Positions 41,144-52,507 are shown, counted from the stretch's first letter. The stretch is 64,000 bases of DNA from Terriglobia bacterium (GCA_020073345.1 JAIQFI010000002.1:1-64000); one strand, 5' to 3'. The notes: generated by a model from the sequence alone, not told the origin. Made by a program: numbers and translations.

Positions 41144-42561
41144 GTGTAGTGGTCCAAGATCCGCAGTTGATGGCGGTGAATCCGCCGCTGGTCCAGGGCG
41201 CGAGAGACCTCCACGATCTCACCGATCAGATCAGCTCGGTGGTCGAGGCGAAGGTCTATGAGACGCCGCTCAAATACTGGATCACGCTCACCTTTACGGG
41301 TTCGATCGTCCTTTTGCTGGGCGCCATGCTCACGTACCTGGTCAACACCGGAATCGGCGTGTGGGGCAATAACCGGCCAGTCGGCTGGGCCTGGGACATC
41401 ACCAATTTCGTGTTCTGGATCGGTATCGGCCACGCGGGAACGCTGATCTCGGCCATTCTGTTCCTGTTCCGGCAAAAATGGAGAACGTCCATTAACCGCT
41501 CGGCCGAAGCCATGACGCTGTTCGCCGTGATGTGCGCGGGCATCTTCCCGCTGTTTCACACTGGCCGCCCATGGCGCGCGTTTTACTGGCTGTTTCCGAT
41601 CCCTAACACCGACCTGAATATCTGGCAGAATTTCCGCAGCCCGCTGATTTGGGATGTGTTCGCGGTCACAACGTATTTCACCGTGTCGCTGCTGTTTTGG
41701 TTTACCGGACTGGTTCCCGATCTGGCGTCGTTGCGCGATCGCGCCACTAGCAAGATTCGCCAAGTGGTCTTCGGGATTCTGAGCCTGGGCTGGCGTGGAT
41801 CGGCCCGGCACTGGCGTCATTATGAACAGGCGTATCTGATCCTGGCGGGAATTTCGACGCCCCTGGTGCTCAGTGTTCACTCCGTGGTGAGTTTCGACTT
41901 CGCAACGTCGGTGATCCCGGGCTGGCACACGACCATTTTCCCGCCCTATTTCGTCGCCGGCGCGATCTTTTCGGGATTTGCCTGCGTCATGACGCTGCTG
42001 CTGATCGCGCGCTGGACGCTCAATCTGCAGAATCTGATCACCATCAAACACCTGGACAACATGAACAAGATCATCCTGGTGACCGGTTCCGTGGTCGGCT
42101 ACGCGTACTGCACCGAGTTCTTCATCGCCTGGTACAGCGGGAGCATTTATGAGCGGTTCACCTTCCTGAATCGCGCGTTCGGACCGTATTGGTGGGCGGC
42201 CTGGTCGATGTATTCCTGCAATGTCTTCATCCCGCAGCTGTACTGGTTCAAGAAGATGCGCACCAATCTGTGGGTGATGTTCATCATCAGCATCACCACC
42301 AACATCGGCATGTGGTTCGAGCGCTTTGTGATTATCGCCACCAGCCTGACGCGCGACTTCCTGCCCAGCTCGTGGGGTTACTTCCATCCGACCTGGGTGG
42401 ACATTTGCACCTTTATTGGCACCATCGGCTTGTTCCTGACCTTGTTTCTGCTGTTCGCGCGCTTCCTGCCGATGATCGCGATGTCCGAGGTCAAGGGCGT
42501 GGCATCGCAGGAAAAACACACTTTCGCCGGGCAGGTAGAAGGGAGCGTTTCACACAGATGA
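41140..42561 (+). CDS. actC: ActC: NrfD/PsrC-type quinol-oxidising membrane subunit
   Basis: 473 residues with about 10 membrane helices of the NrfD/PsrC family. Clear marks are [42 protein letters not shown], then [17 protein letters not shown] and [37 protein letters not shown]. It is the quinol-binding membrane subunit that contacts ActB. The start overlaps the micro-ORF stop, and the stop overlaps actD by ATGA (42558-42561). Confidence 0.95.
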   Translation: MSVVVQDPQLMAVNPPLVQGARDLHDLTDQISSVVEAKVYETPLKYWITLTFTGSIVLLLGAMLTYLVNTGIGVWGNNRPVGWAWDITNFVFWIGIGHAGTLISAILFLFRQKWRTSINRSAEAMTLFAVMCAGIFPLFHTGRPWRAFYWLFPIPNTDLNIWQNFRSPLIWDVFAVTTYFTVSLLFWFTGLVPDLASLRDRATSKIRQVVFGILSLGWRGSARHWRHYEQAYLILAGISTPLVLSVHSVVSFDFATSVIPGWHTTIFPPYFVAGAIFSGFACVMTLLLIARWTLNLQNLITIKHLDNMNKIILVTGSVVGYAYCTEFFIAWYSGSIYERFTFLNRAFGPYWWAAWSMYSCNVFIPQLYWFKKMRTNLWVMFIISITTNIGMWFERFVIIATSLTRDFLPSSWGYFHPTWVDICTFIGTIGLFLTLFLLFARFLPMIAMSEVKGVASQEKHTFAGQVEGSVSHR

Positions 42562-43151
42562 GTCACAGTCCAGATCCCGCTCTCCTTATCGCTCAGATCA
42601 AAGACAAACTGGGCATCGGTGAAGACAAAGTCTACGCTGTCATGGGCGAGTTCGCCGAGCCCGAGGAATTGGTGGAAGCCGGACGCCGCATTCGCGGTAT
42701 GGGCTATACCAAGATCGACGCCATGACCCCTTTCCCGGTCCACGGAATCGACGAGGCCATTGGCGTCCCGTATTCAAAAATCGGCTGGATTGCTGTCTGC
42801 GGCGCGCTCGCCGGTATTACGACGGCGCAGGTTCTGATCTATTACGTCGGGAAGATCGACTATCCCCTGATCATCGGAGGCAAGCCGCTGTTCGACTTTA
42901 CCTACTCGATCCCGCCCACATTCGAGCTGGCTGTCTTGTTCACCGCCATCACCACGTTTCTATGCACCTGGGGATTGAGCGGTTTGCCGCGCCTATATCA
43001 CCCTTCGATGAATTACCGGAATATGCATCGCGCCTCTGACGACCGGTTCCTGCTGGTGGTGGAGGCGAACGATCCTAAATTCGACGCACAGAAGACCGCG
43101 CAGGACATGCGCAGCGTGGGCGCGAACGACGTGGAGGTAGTGGAAGGATGA
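42558..43151 (+). CDS. actD: ActD: DUF3341 membrane subunit of alternative complex III
   Basis: 197 residues from the ATG at 42558 (the frame opens earlier inside actC). The cytoplasmic N-terminus has [40 protein letters not shown], the DUF3341 signature, then two membrane helices (about 75-95 and 115-138) and a C-terminal tail [23 protein letters not shown]. ActD is a structural subunit. It is coupled by ATGA on both sides. Confidence 0.94.
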   Translation: MSHSPDPALLIAQIKDKLGIGEDKVYAVMGEFAEPEELVEAGRRIRGMGYTKIDAMTPFPVHGIDEAIGVPYSKIGWIAVCGALAGITTAQVLIYYVGKIDYPLIIGGKPLFDFTYSIPPTFELAVLFTAITTFLCTWGLSGLPRLYHPSMNYRNMHRASDDRFLLVVEANDPKFDAQKTAQDMRSVGANDVEVVEG

Positions 43152-43768
43152 ACACCACGCGTTATCAGTTGGCCCTCATCGGCACCATGCTCGTGCTGGC
43201 GGGCTGCTCCGACGTTCAACGCGACCCGCCAATCCAGGTCTGGCCCGACATGCGGCTCCAGAAGAAATTCAAACCGCAGCGTTCCACAAATTTGTTTTCC
43301 GATCAGCGCGAAAGCCGGCGTCCGCCGGAAGGCGCGATCGCTCGCGGGCACATGCTCGAGGACAATCCGTTTAATACGGGCATGGATGGCAAGTTGTACG
43401 TCGGCAAGAGTCCGGTGAAGGTCACCGATGCCGTGCTGACCGAAGGCCACTGGCGTTTTAATGCGTATTGTTCGCCGTGTCACGATGAAACCGGCCTGGG
43501 GAAGGGCATGGTGCCCAAACGCTGGCCCGCCTGGCAGCCGCAGAACCTGATGGAGGATCGCATCGTCGAAATGGCGGACGGCGATATCTTCAATGTGATC
43601 ACGTACGGACGGCGCACGATGCCGCCCTACGGAGCGCAGAACCGTCCGGAGGACCGCTGGGCCATCATCGCCTATGTGCGCGTGCTGCAACGCGCCGCCC
43701 ATGGCACCATCAACGACGTGCCCGCGGAGCTGACTTCGAGCGTCGAATACAAGGGACCGAAACAGTAA
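43148..43768 (+). CDS. actE: ActE: monoheme cytochrome c lipoprotein subunit
   Basis: 206 residues. The signal ends in a lipobox (LVLAGC, Cys at about 19), so it is probably lipid-anchored. A single CxxCH is seen in YCSPCHDETGLGKG, with an axial Met candidate in GRRTMPPYGAQ. It resembles ActE, the mobile-type heme subunit that hands electrons on. It starts by ATGA with actD and ends in TAATG with actF. Confidence 0.94.
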   Translation: MNTTRYQLALIGTMLVLAGCSDVQRDPPIQVWPDMRLQKKFKPQRSTNLFSDQRESRRPPEGAIARGHMLEDNPFNTGMDGKLYVGKSPVKVTDAVLTEGHWRFNAYCSPCHDETGLGKGMVPKRWPAWQPQNLMEDRIVEMADGDIFNVITYGRRTMPPYGAQNRPEDRWAIIAYVRVLQRAAHGTINDVPAELTSSVEYKGPKQ

Positions 43769-44961
43769 TGAGCGCTACTACCACCCATAACTATCAACTG
43801 GAATCGGCCCGCTGGTCGACTGGCCGGAACGTGCTGGCGCTGGCTGCTTTGATCTCGATCGTGGCGTGCATTGCCGGCTACATTCAGGATCCCGACCGTT
43901 TCTTCCGTTCCTATCTGGTGGCATTCACGTATGCCTGTGCAATCGGTCTGGGGGCATTCTTTTTCGTGATGGTGCAGTTCCTGAGCGGCTCGGCTTGGAG
44001 CGTGACCATGCGCCGCATCATGGAAAACATCATGATTACGCTGCCGGTGGGAGCGCTGCTGTTCGTGCCGATCGCGTTCGGTCTGAATCACATTTATCCC
44101 TGGACCAATCCCACGCTGATCAACTCCAGCCAACTCCTTCGAGCCAAATCCGGTTTCCTGGTCGACAAATTTTTCATCGCCCGGACCTACGGTTATTTCG
44201 CGCTGTGGTCCATCTGGATCTTCGCCCTTTGCCGGCAGTCGATCAAGGCGGATGACAAGCGTTCCATCCAGCAGATGCGGGTCGCATCCCGCTGGAGTGC
44301 GCCGGGATTGTTCCTGGTAGTAGCCGTGGGCACGCTCGCTGCCTACGATTGGCTCATGACTGTCGAGCCCAGCTGGTATTCGACGATATTCGGGCTGTAC
44401 TACCTGGCCGATGGCGCCGTACTGTTCTTTTCGGTCATGATTCTGATCTGCCTGGGATTCCGCAAGGCCGGCGTCCTGGACAAAGAGATTAACATCGAGC
44501 ACTATCACGATCTGGGCAAGTGGCTGTTCGCGATGACGTGTTTCTACACCTACATCGGGTTTTCGCAATTCCTGCTGATCTGGTACGCGAACCTTCCAGA
44601 CGAAACCCAGTTCTACCGGCATCGCATGCCGGGCACGTGGCTGTATATCAGCTTGTCGCTTCCGTTCATCCGGTTCTTCATTCCGTTCTTTACGCTGATC
44701 AGCCGCCCTGCCAAGCGCAATTTAAAGATCATAGGTTTTATGGCGGTTTGGAGCTTGATCGTGGTCTATCTGGATCTTTATTGGATCGTCATGCCGGTGT
44801 TCTACCCCAATGGTCCGCAGATTCACTGGCTGGATTTTGCCACCCTCGGAGCGGTGGTCAGCATCGCCGGACTGGTGTTCTGGAGCCGGTTCCGCAGGCA
44901 CGCGATGGTCCCGGTGGGCGACCTTCGCCTGGAGCAGAGCCTGCACTTTGAGAATGCATAA
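43768..44961 (+). CDS. actF: ActF: large membrane subunit of alternative complex III
   Basis: 397 residues with about 10 helices. It is distantly related to ActC and of the ActF/NrfD-like type often named quinol:cytochrome c oxidoreductase subunit. Marks are GAFFFVMVQFLSGSAWSVTMRRIMENIM, LRAKSGFLVDKFFIARTYGYFALWS, AAYDWLMTVEPSWYSTIFGLYYLADG and FSQFLLIWYANLPDETQFY. The start codon shares its A with the actE stop (TAATG at 43766-43770). Confidence 0.94.
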   Translation: MSATTTHNYQLESARWSTGRNVLALAALISIVACIAGYIQDPDRFFRSYLVAFTYACAIGLGAFFFVMVQFLSGSAWSVTMRRIMENIMITLPVGALLFVPIAFGLNHIYPWTNPTLINSSQLLRAKSGFLVDKFFIARTYGYFALWSIWIFALCRQSIKADDKRSIQQMRVASRWSAPGLFLVVAVGTLAAYDWLMTVEPSWYSTIFGLYYLADGAVLFFSVMILICLGFRKAGVLDKEINIEHYHDLGKWLFAMTCFYTYIGFSQFLLIWYANLPDETQFYRHRMPGTWLYISLSLPFIRFFIPFFTLISRPAKRNLKIIGFMAVWSLIVVYLDLYWIVMPVFYPNGPQIHWLDFATLGAVVSIAGLVFWSRFRRHAMVPVGDLRLEQSLHFENA

Positions 44962-44977
44962 GTATCGTGACTAAAAA

Positions 44978-45460
44978 ATGACTACGAAATACGATCACGA
45001 AGTCCAACATCACGATCCCCGGGAAGGATACGACCATAGCGAGCCGGCCGCTCGCAAAATCACCCTGTTTGTGATCATCAGCGTGGTCACGCTGGTGGTG
45101 ACGATCCTGGCTCTGCAGTCCTACTTCGAGAAGATCTGGAATGAGGCGGTCTACGAGAAGGTGCTGGCGGTTCCCGGCGAGGAAGTGGGCGACCTGCGCA
45201 GCCTGGAGAGTTGGCGCCTGAGTCACTACGAATACGCCGATCCGTCCAAAACGCGCGTGCGGATTCCGTATGAGCGCGCCAAGGAGTTATTCCTGGCCGA
45301 TCAGGCTGCCGGCAAGACGTTTTATCCCGGCAAGCCCACGGAACCGAAACCGGAAGAGCCCGCCACGCCTGCTGCCGGTGCTGCGCCGGAGGCGGGAAAG
45401 CAGCCCGACGCAGGGAAGCAGCCCGAGACAGGGAAGCAGCCCGAGACAGGAAAGAAGTAA
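44978..45460 (+). CDS. Small single-helix protein with His-rich start and GKQPET repeats
   Basis: 160 residues, no named family. The N-terminus is His-rich (DHEVQHHDPREGYDH), then comes one membrane helix (ITLFVIISVVTLVVTILALQS), a conserved-looking part (ESWRLSHYEYADPSKTRVRIPYERAKELFLAD) and a Pro/Gly/Lys tail with 18-bp tandem repeats. It lies between actF (16 bases upstream) and SCO (0 bases downstream), so it belongs to the respiratory operon. It is probably an accessory subunit or assembly factor; the His cluster could bind copper on its way to the oxidase (inference). Confidence 0.8.
   Translation: MTTKYDHEVQHHDPREGYDHSEPAARKITLFVIISVVTLVVTILALQSYFEKIWNEAVYEKVLAVPGEEVGDLRSLESWRLSHYEYADPSKTRVRIPYERAKELFLADQAAGKTFYPGKPTEPKPEEPATPAAGAAPEAGKQPDAGKQPETGKQPETGKK
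45395..45457 (+). repeat. 18-bp in-frame tandem repeat (GKQPxx units)
   Basis: Three units read GKQPDA, GKQPET, GKQPET, followed by a partial GKK. The last two 18-bp units are identical in DNA, pointing to recent slippage. Copy number probably varies among strains. Confidence 0.8.
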
Positions 45461-46315
45461 ATGCAAGTGTTTCGCACATTCGCGTGTCCGGTCGCCCTGT
45501 TGGCGCTGGGCTCGGCGTGTGCGTTCGCGCAGTACATGGTCCGTCCGTCTGCTCCAGTTTCGGCCACCGATCTTGCCAATCGCATCCCGGCCCAACTGGT
45601 AGGCGTCGGTATCGAGGAACACCTCGGCCGGGCCATTGATCTGGACCTGACGTTCAACGACGAAAACGGCCAGGCGGTAAAGCTGCGGGATTTCTTCAAC
45701 AAGGGCCGCCCCGTGATTCTGGACCTGGTCTATTACACCTGCCCGCAGTTGTGCACCCTGATCCTGAACCGCCAGGTCGAGATCATGCGCCAGATGCCTG
45801 GAACGCCAGGCGACCAGTATGAGGTCGTCACCATTAGCATCGATCCGCGCGAAACTCCGGAAATCGCCCGCCAAAAGAAGGCCAGTTATCTGGCGACCTA
45901 CGGAAAGCCGGCTCCTGGCTGGCACTTCCTGACCGATCGCGACGACAATGCCAAGCGGCTGGCGGAGCTGATCGGATACCACTATCGCTGGGACCCGCGC
46001 ATCCAGCAGTACGCGCACCTGGCGGGGATCATGATCCTGACGCCGCAAGGAAAAGTCGCGCGGTACTTGTACGGCATCAACTATCGGGCGATCGATCTGC
46101 GCTTCGGACTGGCCGAGGCCGCTGAAAACCGCAGCACCTTGACTATCGAAAAAGTTCTGCTGTTCTGTTATCACTACGATCCCGTGGAGAACAAGTACGT
46201 GCTGTTTGCCACCAACTTCATGAAGGCCGGCGGAGTGCTGACCATCCTGATTCTGGGAGGGTTTCTGTTGCGCATGTTCCGCGCTGAGCGGCGCCGCAAG
46301 GAGCGTTTCGCATGA
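45461..46315 (+). CDS. SCO1/SenC copper chaperone for cytochrome oxidase
   Basis: 284 residues with a signal peptide, a thioredoxin fold (about 50-230) and a C-terminal membrane helix (GGVLTILILGGFLLRMF). The copper site is C-P-Q-L-C in DLVYYTCPQLCTLIL plus the His in YAHLAGIMILT. SCO proteins load the CuA site of subunit II, whose gene follows. The C-terminal anchor is less common than the N-terminal anchor of classic SCO1. Confidence 0.94.
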   Translation: MQVFRTFACPVALLALGSACAFAQYMVRPSAPVSATDLANRIPAQLVGVGIEEHLGRAIDLDLTFNDENGQAVKLRDFFNKGRPVILDLVYYTCPQLCTLILNRQVEIMRQMPGTPGDQYEVVTISIDPRETPEIARQKKASYLATYGKPAPGWHFLTDRDDNAKRLAELIGYHYRWDPRIQQYAHLAGIMILTPQGKVARYLYGINYRAIDLRFGLAEAAENRSTLTIEKVLLFCYHYDPVENKYVLFATNFMKAGGVLTILILGGFLLRMFRAERRRKERFA

Positions 46316-46364
46316 GACGGTGTTCCGGAGCGTCTTCGGGAGAATTGGGGAAGGGAAGTAATTA

Positions 46365-47327
46365 ATGGACTGGTTGCGCGCATGGATGATGCCCCCGCAG
46401 GGCTCCGAATTCGCCAAAGAGATCGACTTCGTCTATATGGCGCTGTTCTGGCTGAGTGTCGTCCTGTTCCTGATGATCGCCGTGCCCGCATGCTACTTTG
46501 CCTGGCGTTATCGCTATAAACCCGGACGCGTGACGCCGCATCAGACCCACAACACCACGCTCGAAGTGCTATGGAGCGTGCTGCCGCTGATGCTGTGCAT
46601 CGGGATATTCTTCTGGGGGCTTAACGGCTGGATGAAGTACGCCGTCGCTCCGGGCGAGGCCATGGAAATCTCGGTCACCGCCAAGCAGTGGCTGTGGCAG
46701 TTCGAATATCCCGATGGCTCGCGCACCATCAACGACATTCACGTTCCTGTGAACAAGCCAGTGAAGTTCACCATGACCAGCGAGGACGTACTCCACGATT
46801 TCTTCGTCCCCGACATGCGCGTGAAGCATGACATTATTCCCGGCCGCTACACCCAAATCTGGTTCACGCCCACCGTGCTGGGAGAGCACAATTTCACCTG
46901 CGCCGAATACTGCGGCAAGGATCACTCCGGCATGAAGGGCAAGCTGACCGTCGACAACGATGCGGATTTCGCCAAGTGGATGGAAACCGGCGGCACCGAA
47001 TGGGAGGATTATTTCAACGGGAAAGATCCCAAGAAGACGCCGGCGGACTGGGGCAAGATCACATACGAACGGGTCGGCTGCAACTCCTGCCACACCGTGG
47101 ACGGCAGCAAGAGTAAGGGCCCCAGCTGGAAAGGCGTCTACGGCTCGATGGTGGAGTTGAACAACGGCACATCGGTCCTGGCGGATGAGAATTACGTCCG
47201 GGAATCGATGATGAACCCGCAGGCTAAAGTCGTCAAGGGGTTCGACCCGATTATGCCTACATTCCAGGGCTTGTTGAAGCCGAATCAGGCCAACGGATTA
47301 GTCGCGTACATCCAGTCGTTGAAGTAG
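46365..47327 (+). CDS. coxB: Cytochrome c oxidase subunit II with fused cytochrome c domain (caa3 type)
   Basis: 320 residues. Two membrane helices (about 24-45 and 68-86) precede the CuA domain with [12 protein letters not shown] ([12 protein letters not shown]) and the distal His in [12 protein letters not shown] cytochrome c domain is fused at the end, with CNSCHTVDG and the axial Met in [11 protein letters not shown]. This is the caa3 layout. A good ribosome site (GGGAAGGGAAG) lies before the ATG. Confidence 0.97.
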   Translation: MDWLRAWMMPPQGSEFAKEIDFVYMALFWLSVVLFLMIAVPACYFAWRYRYKPGRVTPHQTHNTTLEVLWSVLPLMLCIGIFFWGLNGWMKYAVAPGEAMEISVTAKQWLWQFEYPDGSRTINDIHVPVNKPVKFTMTSEDVLHDFFVPDMRVKHDIIPGRYTQIWFTPTVLGEHNFTCAEYCGKDHSGMKGKLTVDNDADFAKWMETGGTEWEDYFNGKDPKKTPADWGKITYERVGCNSCHTVDGSKSKGPSWKGVYGSMVELNNGTSVLADENYVRESMMNPQAKVVKGFDPIMPTFQGLLKPNQANGLVAYIQSLK

Positions 47328-47349
47328 GAGAATAGAGGTAAAGCCAATT

Positions 47350-48999
<1,650 letters not shown>

Positions 49000-49719
49000 A
49001 TGAGTACCACGACAACCGACGTTCACTCTCACGGCGAGCACGGGGATCATGAGCATAACCCGTACCATCAGCATCATTTCGCCACGATGGAGCAGCAGTT
49101 CGATACCAGCAAGCTCGGTATGTGGCTGTTCCTGGCGACCGAAATTCTGTTGTTTGGCGGCCTGTTCGTAGGCTTCGGCCTGATGCAGCACCGCTATCCG
49201 CGGGAATTCATCGAAGCCCACGAGCACCTCAAGCAGTTAGTCGCCGGCCAGCTCTTTCCGCTCTACGGCGCGCTCAACACCATGGTGCTGTTGGTTTCCA
49301 GCTGGACCATGGTCATGGGTGTGAATGCGGCTCAGACCGATCAGAAGAAGAAGCTCGTGCGCTACCTGGTGATCACTATTCTTCTAGCCTGCGTCTTCCT
49401 GGTGGTGAAGTACGTCGAGTACTCCCACAAATTCAACGATCATTTGCTGCCGGGGATGTTCTACGGGCATCAATCCGAGGACCTGATCAAAGGCACGCAC
49501 GGCTATGCCACGTTCTTCGCCTTCTACTTCATGATGACCGGCCTGCACGGAATCCACGTGCTGGTGGGCATCGGGCTGCTGAGCTGGCTGGTGATGCGCG
49601 CCCGGCGTGGTGATTTCACCAGCTCATACTACACTCCCGTCGACCTGGTTGGTCTGTATTGGCACATCGTCGACGTAATCTGGATTTATCTGTTCCCGCT
49701 GTACTATTTGATCTCATGA
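49000..49719 (+). CDS. coxC: Cytochrome c oxidase subunit III with His-rich N-terminus
   Basis: 239 residues and 5 clear helices of the heme-copper oxidase subunit III family (LGMWLFLATEILLFGGLFVGF, GLHGIHVLVGIGLLSWLV, YWHIVDVIWIYLFPLYYLI). The first 26 residues hold eight His (VHSHGEHGDHEHNPYHQHH). It starts directly after the coxA stop and overlaps the next gene by ATGA (49716-49719). Confidence 0.97.
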   Translation: MSTTTTDVHSHGEHGDHEHNPYHQHHFATMEQQFDTSKLGMWLFLATEILLFGGLFVGFGLMQHRYPREFIEAHEHLKQLVAGQLFPLYGALNTMVLLVSSWTMVMGVNAAQTDQKKKLVRYLVITILLACVFLVVKYVEYSHKFNDHLLPGMFYGHQSEDLIKGTHGYATFFAFYFMMTGLHGIHVLVGIGLLSWLVMRARRGDFTSSYYTPVDLVGLYWHIVDVIWIYLFPLYYLIS

Positions 49720-50135
49720 GCTCTCATACCGAATCCCATACCCATCACGGCGGTCCCAAGATTTACACCGCCAATCTGCTCGCGCTGCTGTTCCTGACGG
49801 TGATCACGGTGGCCGCGGCTTCTTTCAACTTCGGTTCCGCCAACGTCGTGATCGCGCTGGCCATCGCCACCGTGAAAGCCACGCTGGTGGGATTGTTCTT
49901 CATGCACCTGATCTGGGATAAGCCGGTCAATGCGATCATCGCTATCGCCGGGTTCCTGTTTCTGGGTATCTTCCTGATGTTCGACTTCATCGATGTGGGC
50001 TCGCGCGTGAACCTTCAGCCGCGCAACATGCCGAACATGGAGAACGCCACGCCGGCGCCCGATACGATGAATCCGCTAAAAACCGCGCCGCCGAAGCCCC
50101 TGGAGCCGGCGCCCGCAGCTGAAGAACACAAGTAG
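49716..50135 (+). CDS. coxD: Cytochrome c oxidase subunit IV family protein
   Basis: 139 residues from the ATG at 49716. A His-containing start (SSHTESHTHHGG) is followed by three short helices (LLALLFLTVITVAAASF, VVIALAIATVKATLVGLFFMHL, AIIAIAGFLFLGIFLMFDFID), matching the prokaryotic COX4 family, then a Pro-rich tail. Last gene of the respiratory cluster. The frame opens at 49659, but that part is coxC. Confidence 0.93.
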   Translation: MSSHTESHTHHGGPKIYTANLLALLFLTVITVAAASFNFGSANVVIALAIATVKATLVGLFFMHLIWDKPVNAIIAIAGFLFLGIFLMFDFIDVGSRVNLQPRNMPNMENATPAPDTMNPLKTAPPKPLEPAPAAEEHK

Positions 50136-50190
50136 GACCGGCGATCCTGCTTGCCGGTCGCCACTCCCGTCGGTGCGCGATCATAACTAA

Positions 50191-50820
50191 GTGGAACCTT
50201 TGCACCCCATCGAAGTGCGCGTGCTCGGGTCACTGCTGGAAAAAGACCTGACGACACCCGAGTATTATCCACTCACGCTCAACGCGCTCCAGAACGCGTG
50301 TAACCAGAAATCCAGCCGCGAGCCGGTGGTTAACTACGATGAAACGACAGTGGCGCAGGGATTGGAACTTCTGCGTCAGAAGCAGCTCGTGCTGAAGGTC
50401 AGCGGCGCGGGCCATCGGGTTGAAAAATACGCGCATCGCTTGGGCGAGACTCTGAATCTGGGCCGCCGCGAGCTCGCGATTTTGTGTGTGCTCATGCTGC
50501 GCGGGCCGCAGACCGTGGGCGAACTGCGCGGGCGCACAGAGCGTATGCATCCGTTTGAGGATATGGAGGAGGTCGAGCGTGTACTCGAAGGCTTGGCCGC
50601 GCGTCAGCCGGATCCGCTGGCTGCTCCCGCCACTCGCGGCCGCTGGAGACATCTTTGGAGCGGCGGGGCTGCCGCAGAGGCCGAGGAAGAGGCGGAATCC
50701 AGTGCCGCGCGCGCGCATTTCGAGCCGCAGGCGCCTCTGGAAGGCCGGGTCGCAGCGCTCGAGCGCGAGGTCGACGAACTCAAGCGCCAGATGGAGAGTT
50801 TCCGCCGCCAATTTGAGTAA
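50191..50820 (+). CDS. YceH/DUF480 family protein
   Basis: 209 residues starting with GTG. Two winged-helix units, with the family start HPIEVRVLGSLLEKDLTTPEYYPLTLNALQNACNQKSSREPV and the later LNLGRRELAILCVLMLRGPQTVGELRGRTERMHPF. The C-terminus ends in a short coiled coil (LEGRVAALEREVDELKRQM). Function is unknown. CATAACT lies just before the GTG and may be a -10, again suggesting a very short leader. The next gene starts after 12 bases. Confidence 0.93.
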   Translation: MEPLHPIEVRVLGSLLEKDLTTPEYYPLTLNALQNACNQKSSREPVVNYDETTVAQGLELLRQKQLVLKVSGAGHRVEKYAHRLGETLNLGRRELAILCVLMLRGPQTVGELRGRTERMHPFEDMEEVERVLEGLAARQPDPLAAPATRGRWRHLWSGGAAAEAEEEAESSAARAHFEPQAPLEGRVAALEREVDELKRQMESFRRQFE

Positions 50821-50832
50821 GATCAAACTTAC

Positions 50833-52077
50833 ATGAATGAGTCTTCCATGGATGATCGTCGCCAGGTCCGCGTCCGCCGCGTCGATGAGTGCGAAACTCT
50901 CGATGAGCTGTTCACCCACTGCTTCCCTGCATTCGGAGGAGCCTTTCTTCGCCGCATCTATACGATCCTCGACCGTGCCATCGGTACCGGCTGCCCGCTG
51001 ACTCTCGCAGTTTCCGGGCCGGTAACGGTCAGTGGCCAGCATCAGGCCTGGCTGATCCCGCTGCTCGAAGCGGGCTGGATCGCTTATCTTTCCACCACCG
51101 ATGCGGCCTGCTACCACGACGGCCACCGCAGCCTCAACGCGCATCGCGATCCCGTGTTCGAAGTTCCCATCTGGGGCGATGACGGCGCGCTGCGCGACGA
51201 GCACACCATTCGCGTCACCGACATGGCGTTCAGCGAAGACGTGCTCCTCGATCAGGACAAATTCCTCTCCGCTGTTTTGCTGCGCCCCGAATTCCAGCGG
51301 CGTATGACCGGTACCGAGCTGCGCTATCGCCTGGGAGCGTTCTACGCCGAACAGGAACGCCTGAATCGCGTCCCGGCAGGGCTGCTTTCCACCTGCCATC
51401 GCCTGGCGATTCCGATTTTCGTCGGAGCGGCCGCCGACGGCAGTATTTTTCTGAACTCGATGAAGCTGTGGGCCATGAATCAGGCCGGGCTGGTCGATTC
51501 CTATAAGTTCGAGCTCGACTTGCACGCTGAAGTCTATGAGGCCTGCGCGTATCATCGCTGGGGCCTGTTCGACAATCCTCCCAACGCGCTGGCGACGCTA
51601 ATTCTCGGCGGCGGAGTCCCCAAGAACTACAATTTGCAGCCCGAGCCCGCGCTCGGCCAGGTGCTGGGCCTGCCGAATGTCCGCGGTTATAACTTCGACG
51701 TCCAGATCGTTACTGCACCGGTGACCGATGGATCGCTTTCGTCCTGCCCCCCGGCCGAAGCCGTCACCTGGGGAAAGGTGGACAAGGACACCTATCACCA
51801 CGGCACTGAAAGCATGCAGGCGGATTACTCGACGGTGATGCCGTTCCTGGTCAAAGCGCTGCTCGATAATCGCAAACGCTATGAGCGGCTGGCAGCCGAG
51901 CTGGGTGAAGAGGAGTTAGTCCGGAAAGACCCAAAAGCCCGGGGCTATCTCCGCCCGCGCCCAGGCTATCGCTTGTACGATCTCCGCGAGGAACTGGTCG
52001 GCCGGCTGACCGCCGACGTGAAAACCAATCGTGAGTGGCTGCTGCAATCGCTCGAATACGCCCTAGCCCGACAATAG
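50833..52077 (+). CDS. Deoxyhypusine-synthase-like enzyme
   Basis: 414 residues of the deoxyhypusine synthase superfamily, NAD-dependent aminobutyl transferases. Seen are LAVSGPVTVSGQHQAWLIPLLEAGWIAYLSTTDAACYHD near the front, ILGGGVPKNYNLQ and the active-site block AEAVTWGKVDKDT, whose Lys (about 315) is the covalent-intermediate lysine. In archaea and eukaryotes the enzyme modifies eIF5A; bacteria lack eIF5A, so the product here is more likely a polyamine such as homospermidine. That is inference; the acceptor cannot be read from sequence. ATGs at 50833 and 50848 are both possible starts. Confidence 0.9.
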   Translation: MNESSMDDRRQVRVRRVDECETLDELFTHCFPAFGGAFLRRIYTILDRAIGTGCPLTLAVSGPVTVSGQHQAWLIPLLEAGWIAYLSTTDAACYHDGHRSLNAHRDPVFEVPIWGDDGALRDEHTIRVTDMAFSEDVLLDQDKFLSAVLLRPEFQRRMTGTELRYRLGAFYAEQERLNRVPAGLLSTCHRLAIPIFVGAAADGSIFLNSMKLWAMNQAGLVDSYKFELDLHAEVYEACAYHRWGLFDNPPNALATLILGGGVPKNYNLQPEPALGQVLGLPNVRGYNFDVQIVTAPVTDGSLSSCPPAEAVTWGKVDKDTYHHGTESMQADYSTVMPFLVKALLDNRKRYERLAAELGEEELVRKDPKARGYLRPRPGYRLYDLREELVGRLTADVKTNREWLLQSLEYALARQ

Positions 52078-52081
52078 GCGC

Positions 52082-52375
52082 TTAGGACGAGGCGAGAATG
52101 AGCGCCGCCAGGTTCCACGCCACGATCAACGCAAACACGATGTTGATCCGCGCCAGGAGCTTCCCTCGTCCCAGCCGCCAGCAATACAGTCCCAGCGCCG
52201 CCGCCAACACCTTTACCACCAGCAGGCCGTTCAAAGGATTGGCTGTCGCATGCATCATCCAGCGAACCAATGGGTTGCCTTCGCGGACGCCGTGCAGGAT
52301 AAACGCCAGCGTCGTGAGCAAGTCCAATACCTGTAGATACGCGTACTGAAGCAGTAGCTGATTGACCGATCCCAT
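52082..52375 (-). CDS. DUF5658-like small membrane protein
   Basis: About 97 residues from the ATG at 52375; a GTG at 52411 would add 12. It has a DUF5658-like pattern: QYAYLQVLDLLTTLAFILHGVREGNPLVRWMM, then two further helices (LNGLLVVKVLAAALGLYCW, NIVFALIVAWNLAALIL). Function is unknown. Convergent with the DHS-like gene (4 bases apart) and divergent from the toroid-protein gene. Confidence 0.82.
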   Translation of the reverse strand: MGSVNQLLLQYAYLQVLDLLTTLAFILHGVREGNPLVRWMMHATANPLNGLLVVKVLAAALGLYCWRLGRGKLLARINIVFALIVAWNLAALILASS

Positions 52376-52396
52376 CCTGGTAATTCCCCGAACCAA

Positions 52397-52438
52397 CCTA
52401 GGATAAACCACTTAGACCCCTAAATGGAATATCCTAGG
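52397..52438. promoter_or_regulatory. Pair of CCTAGG sites in a divergent promoter region
   Basis: CCTAGG at 52397-52402 and 52433-52438, start-to-start 36 bp, in the AT-richer gap between the DUF5658 and toroid-protein genes. It resembles the pair at 9149/9162. It may bind a common regulator. Confidence 0.35.
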
Positions 52439-52507
52439 CGCTAGTACTCCATCGTAGAAAGCTTGAATAGTACCGGAACCCTCCTTGGATGTAACGATTA
52501 GGGCTAA

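Noticed and set aside
40936-42519. A 527-codon minus-strand open frame opposite actB/actC
   Set aside because: Low-complexity, His/Arg/Gln-rich translation typical of the antisense of membrane-protein genes; the plus strand holds certain act genes.
49659-49715. Longer CoxD start inside coxC
   Set aside because: The ATG at 49716 makes the usual ATGA overlap and the extra 19 residues read as an antisense-like or out-of-frame part of coxC.
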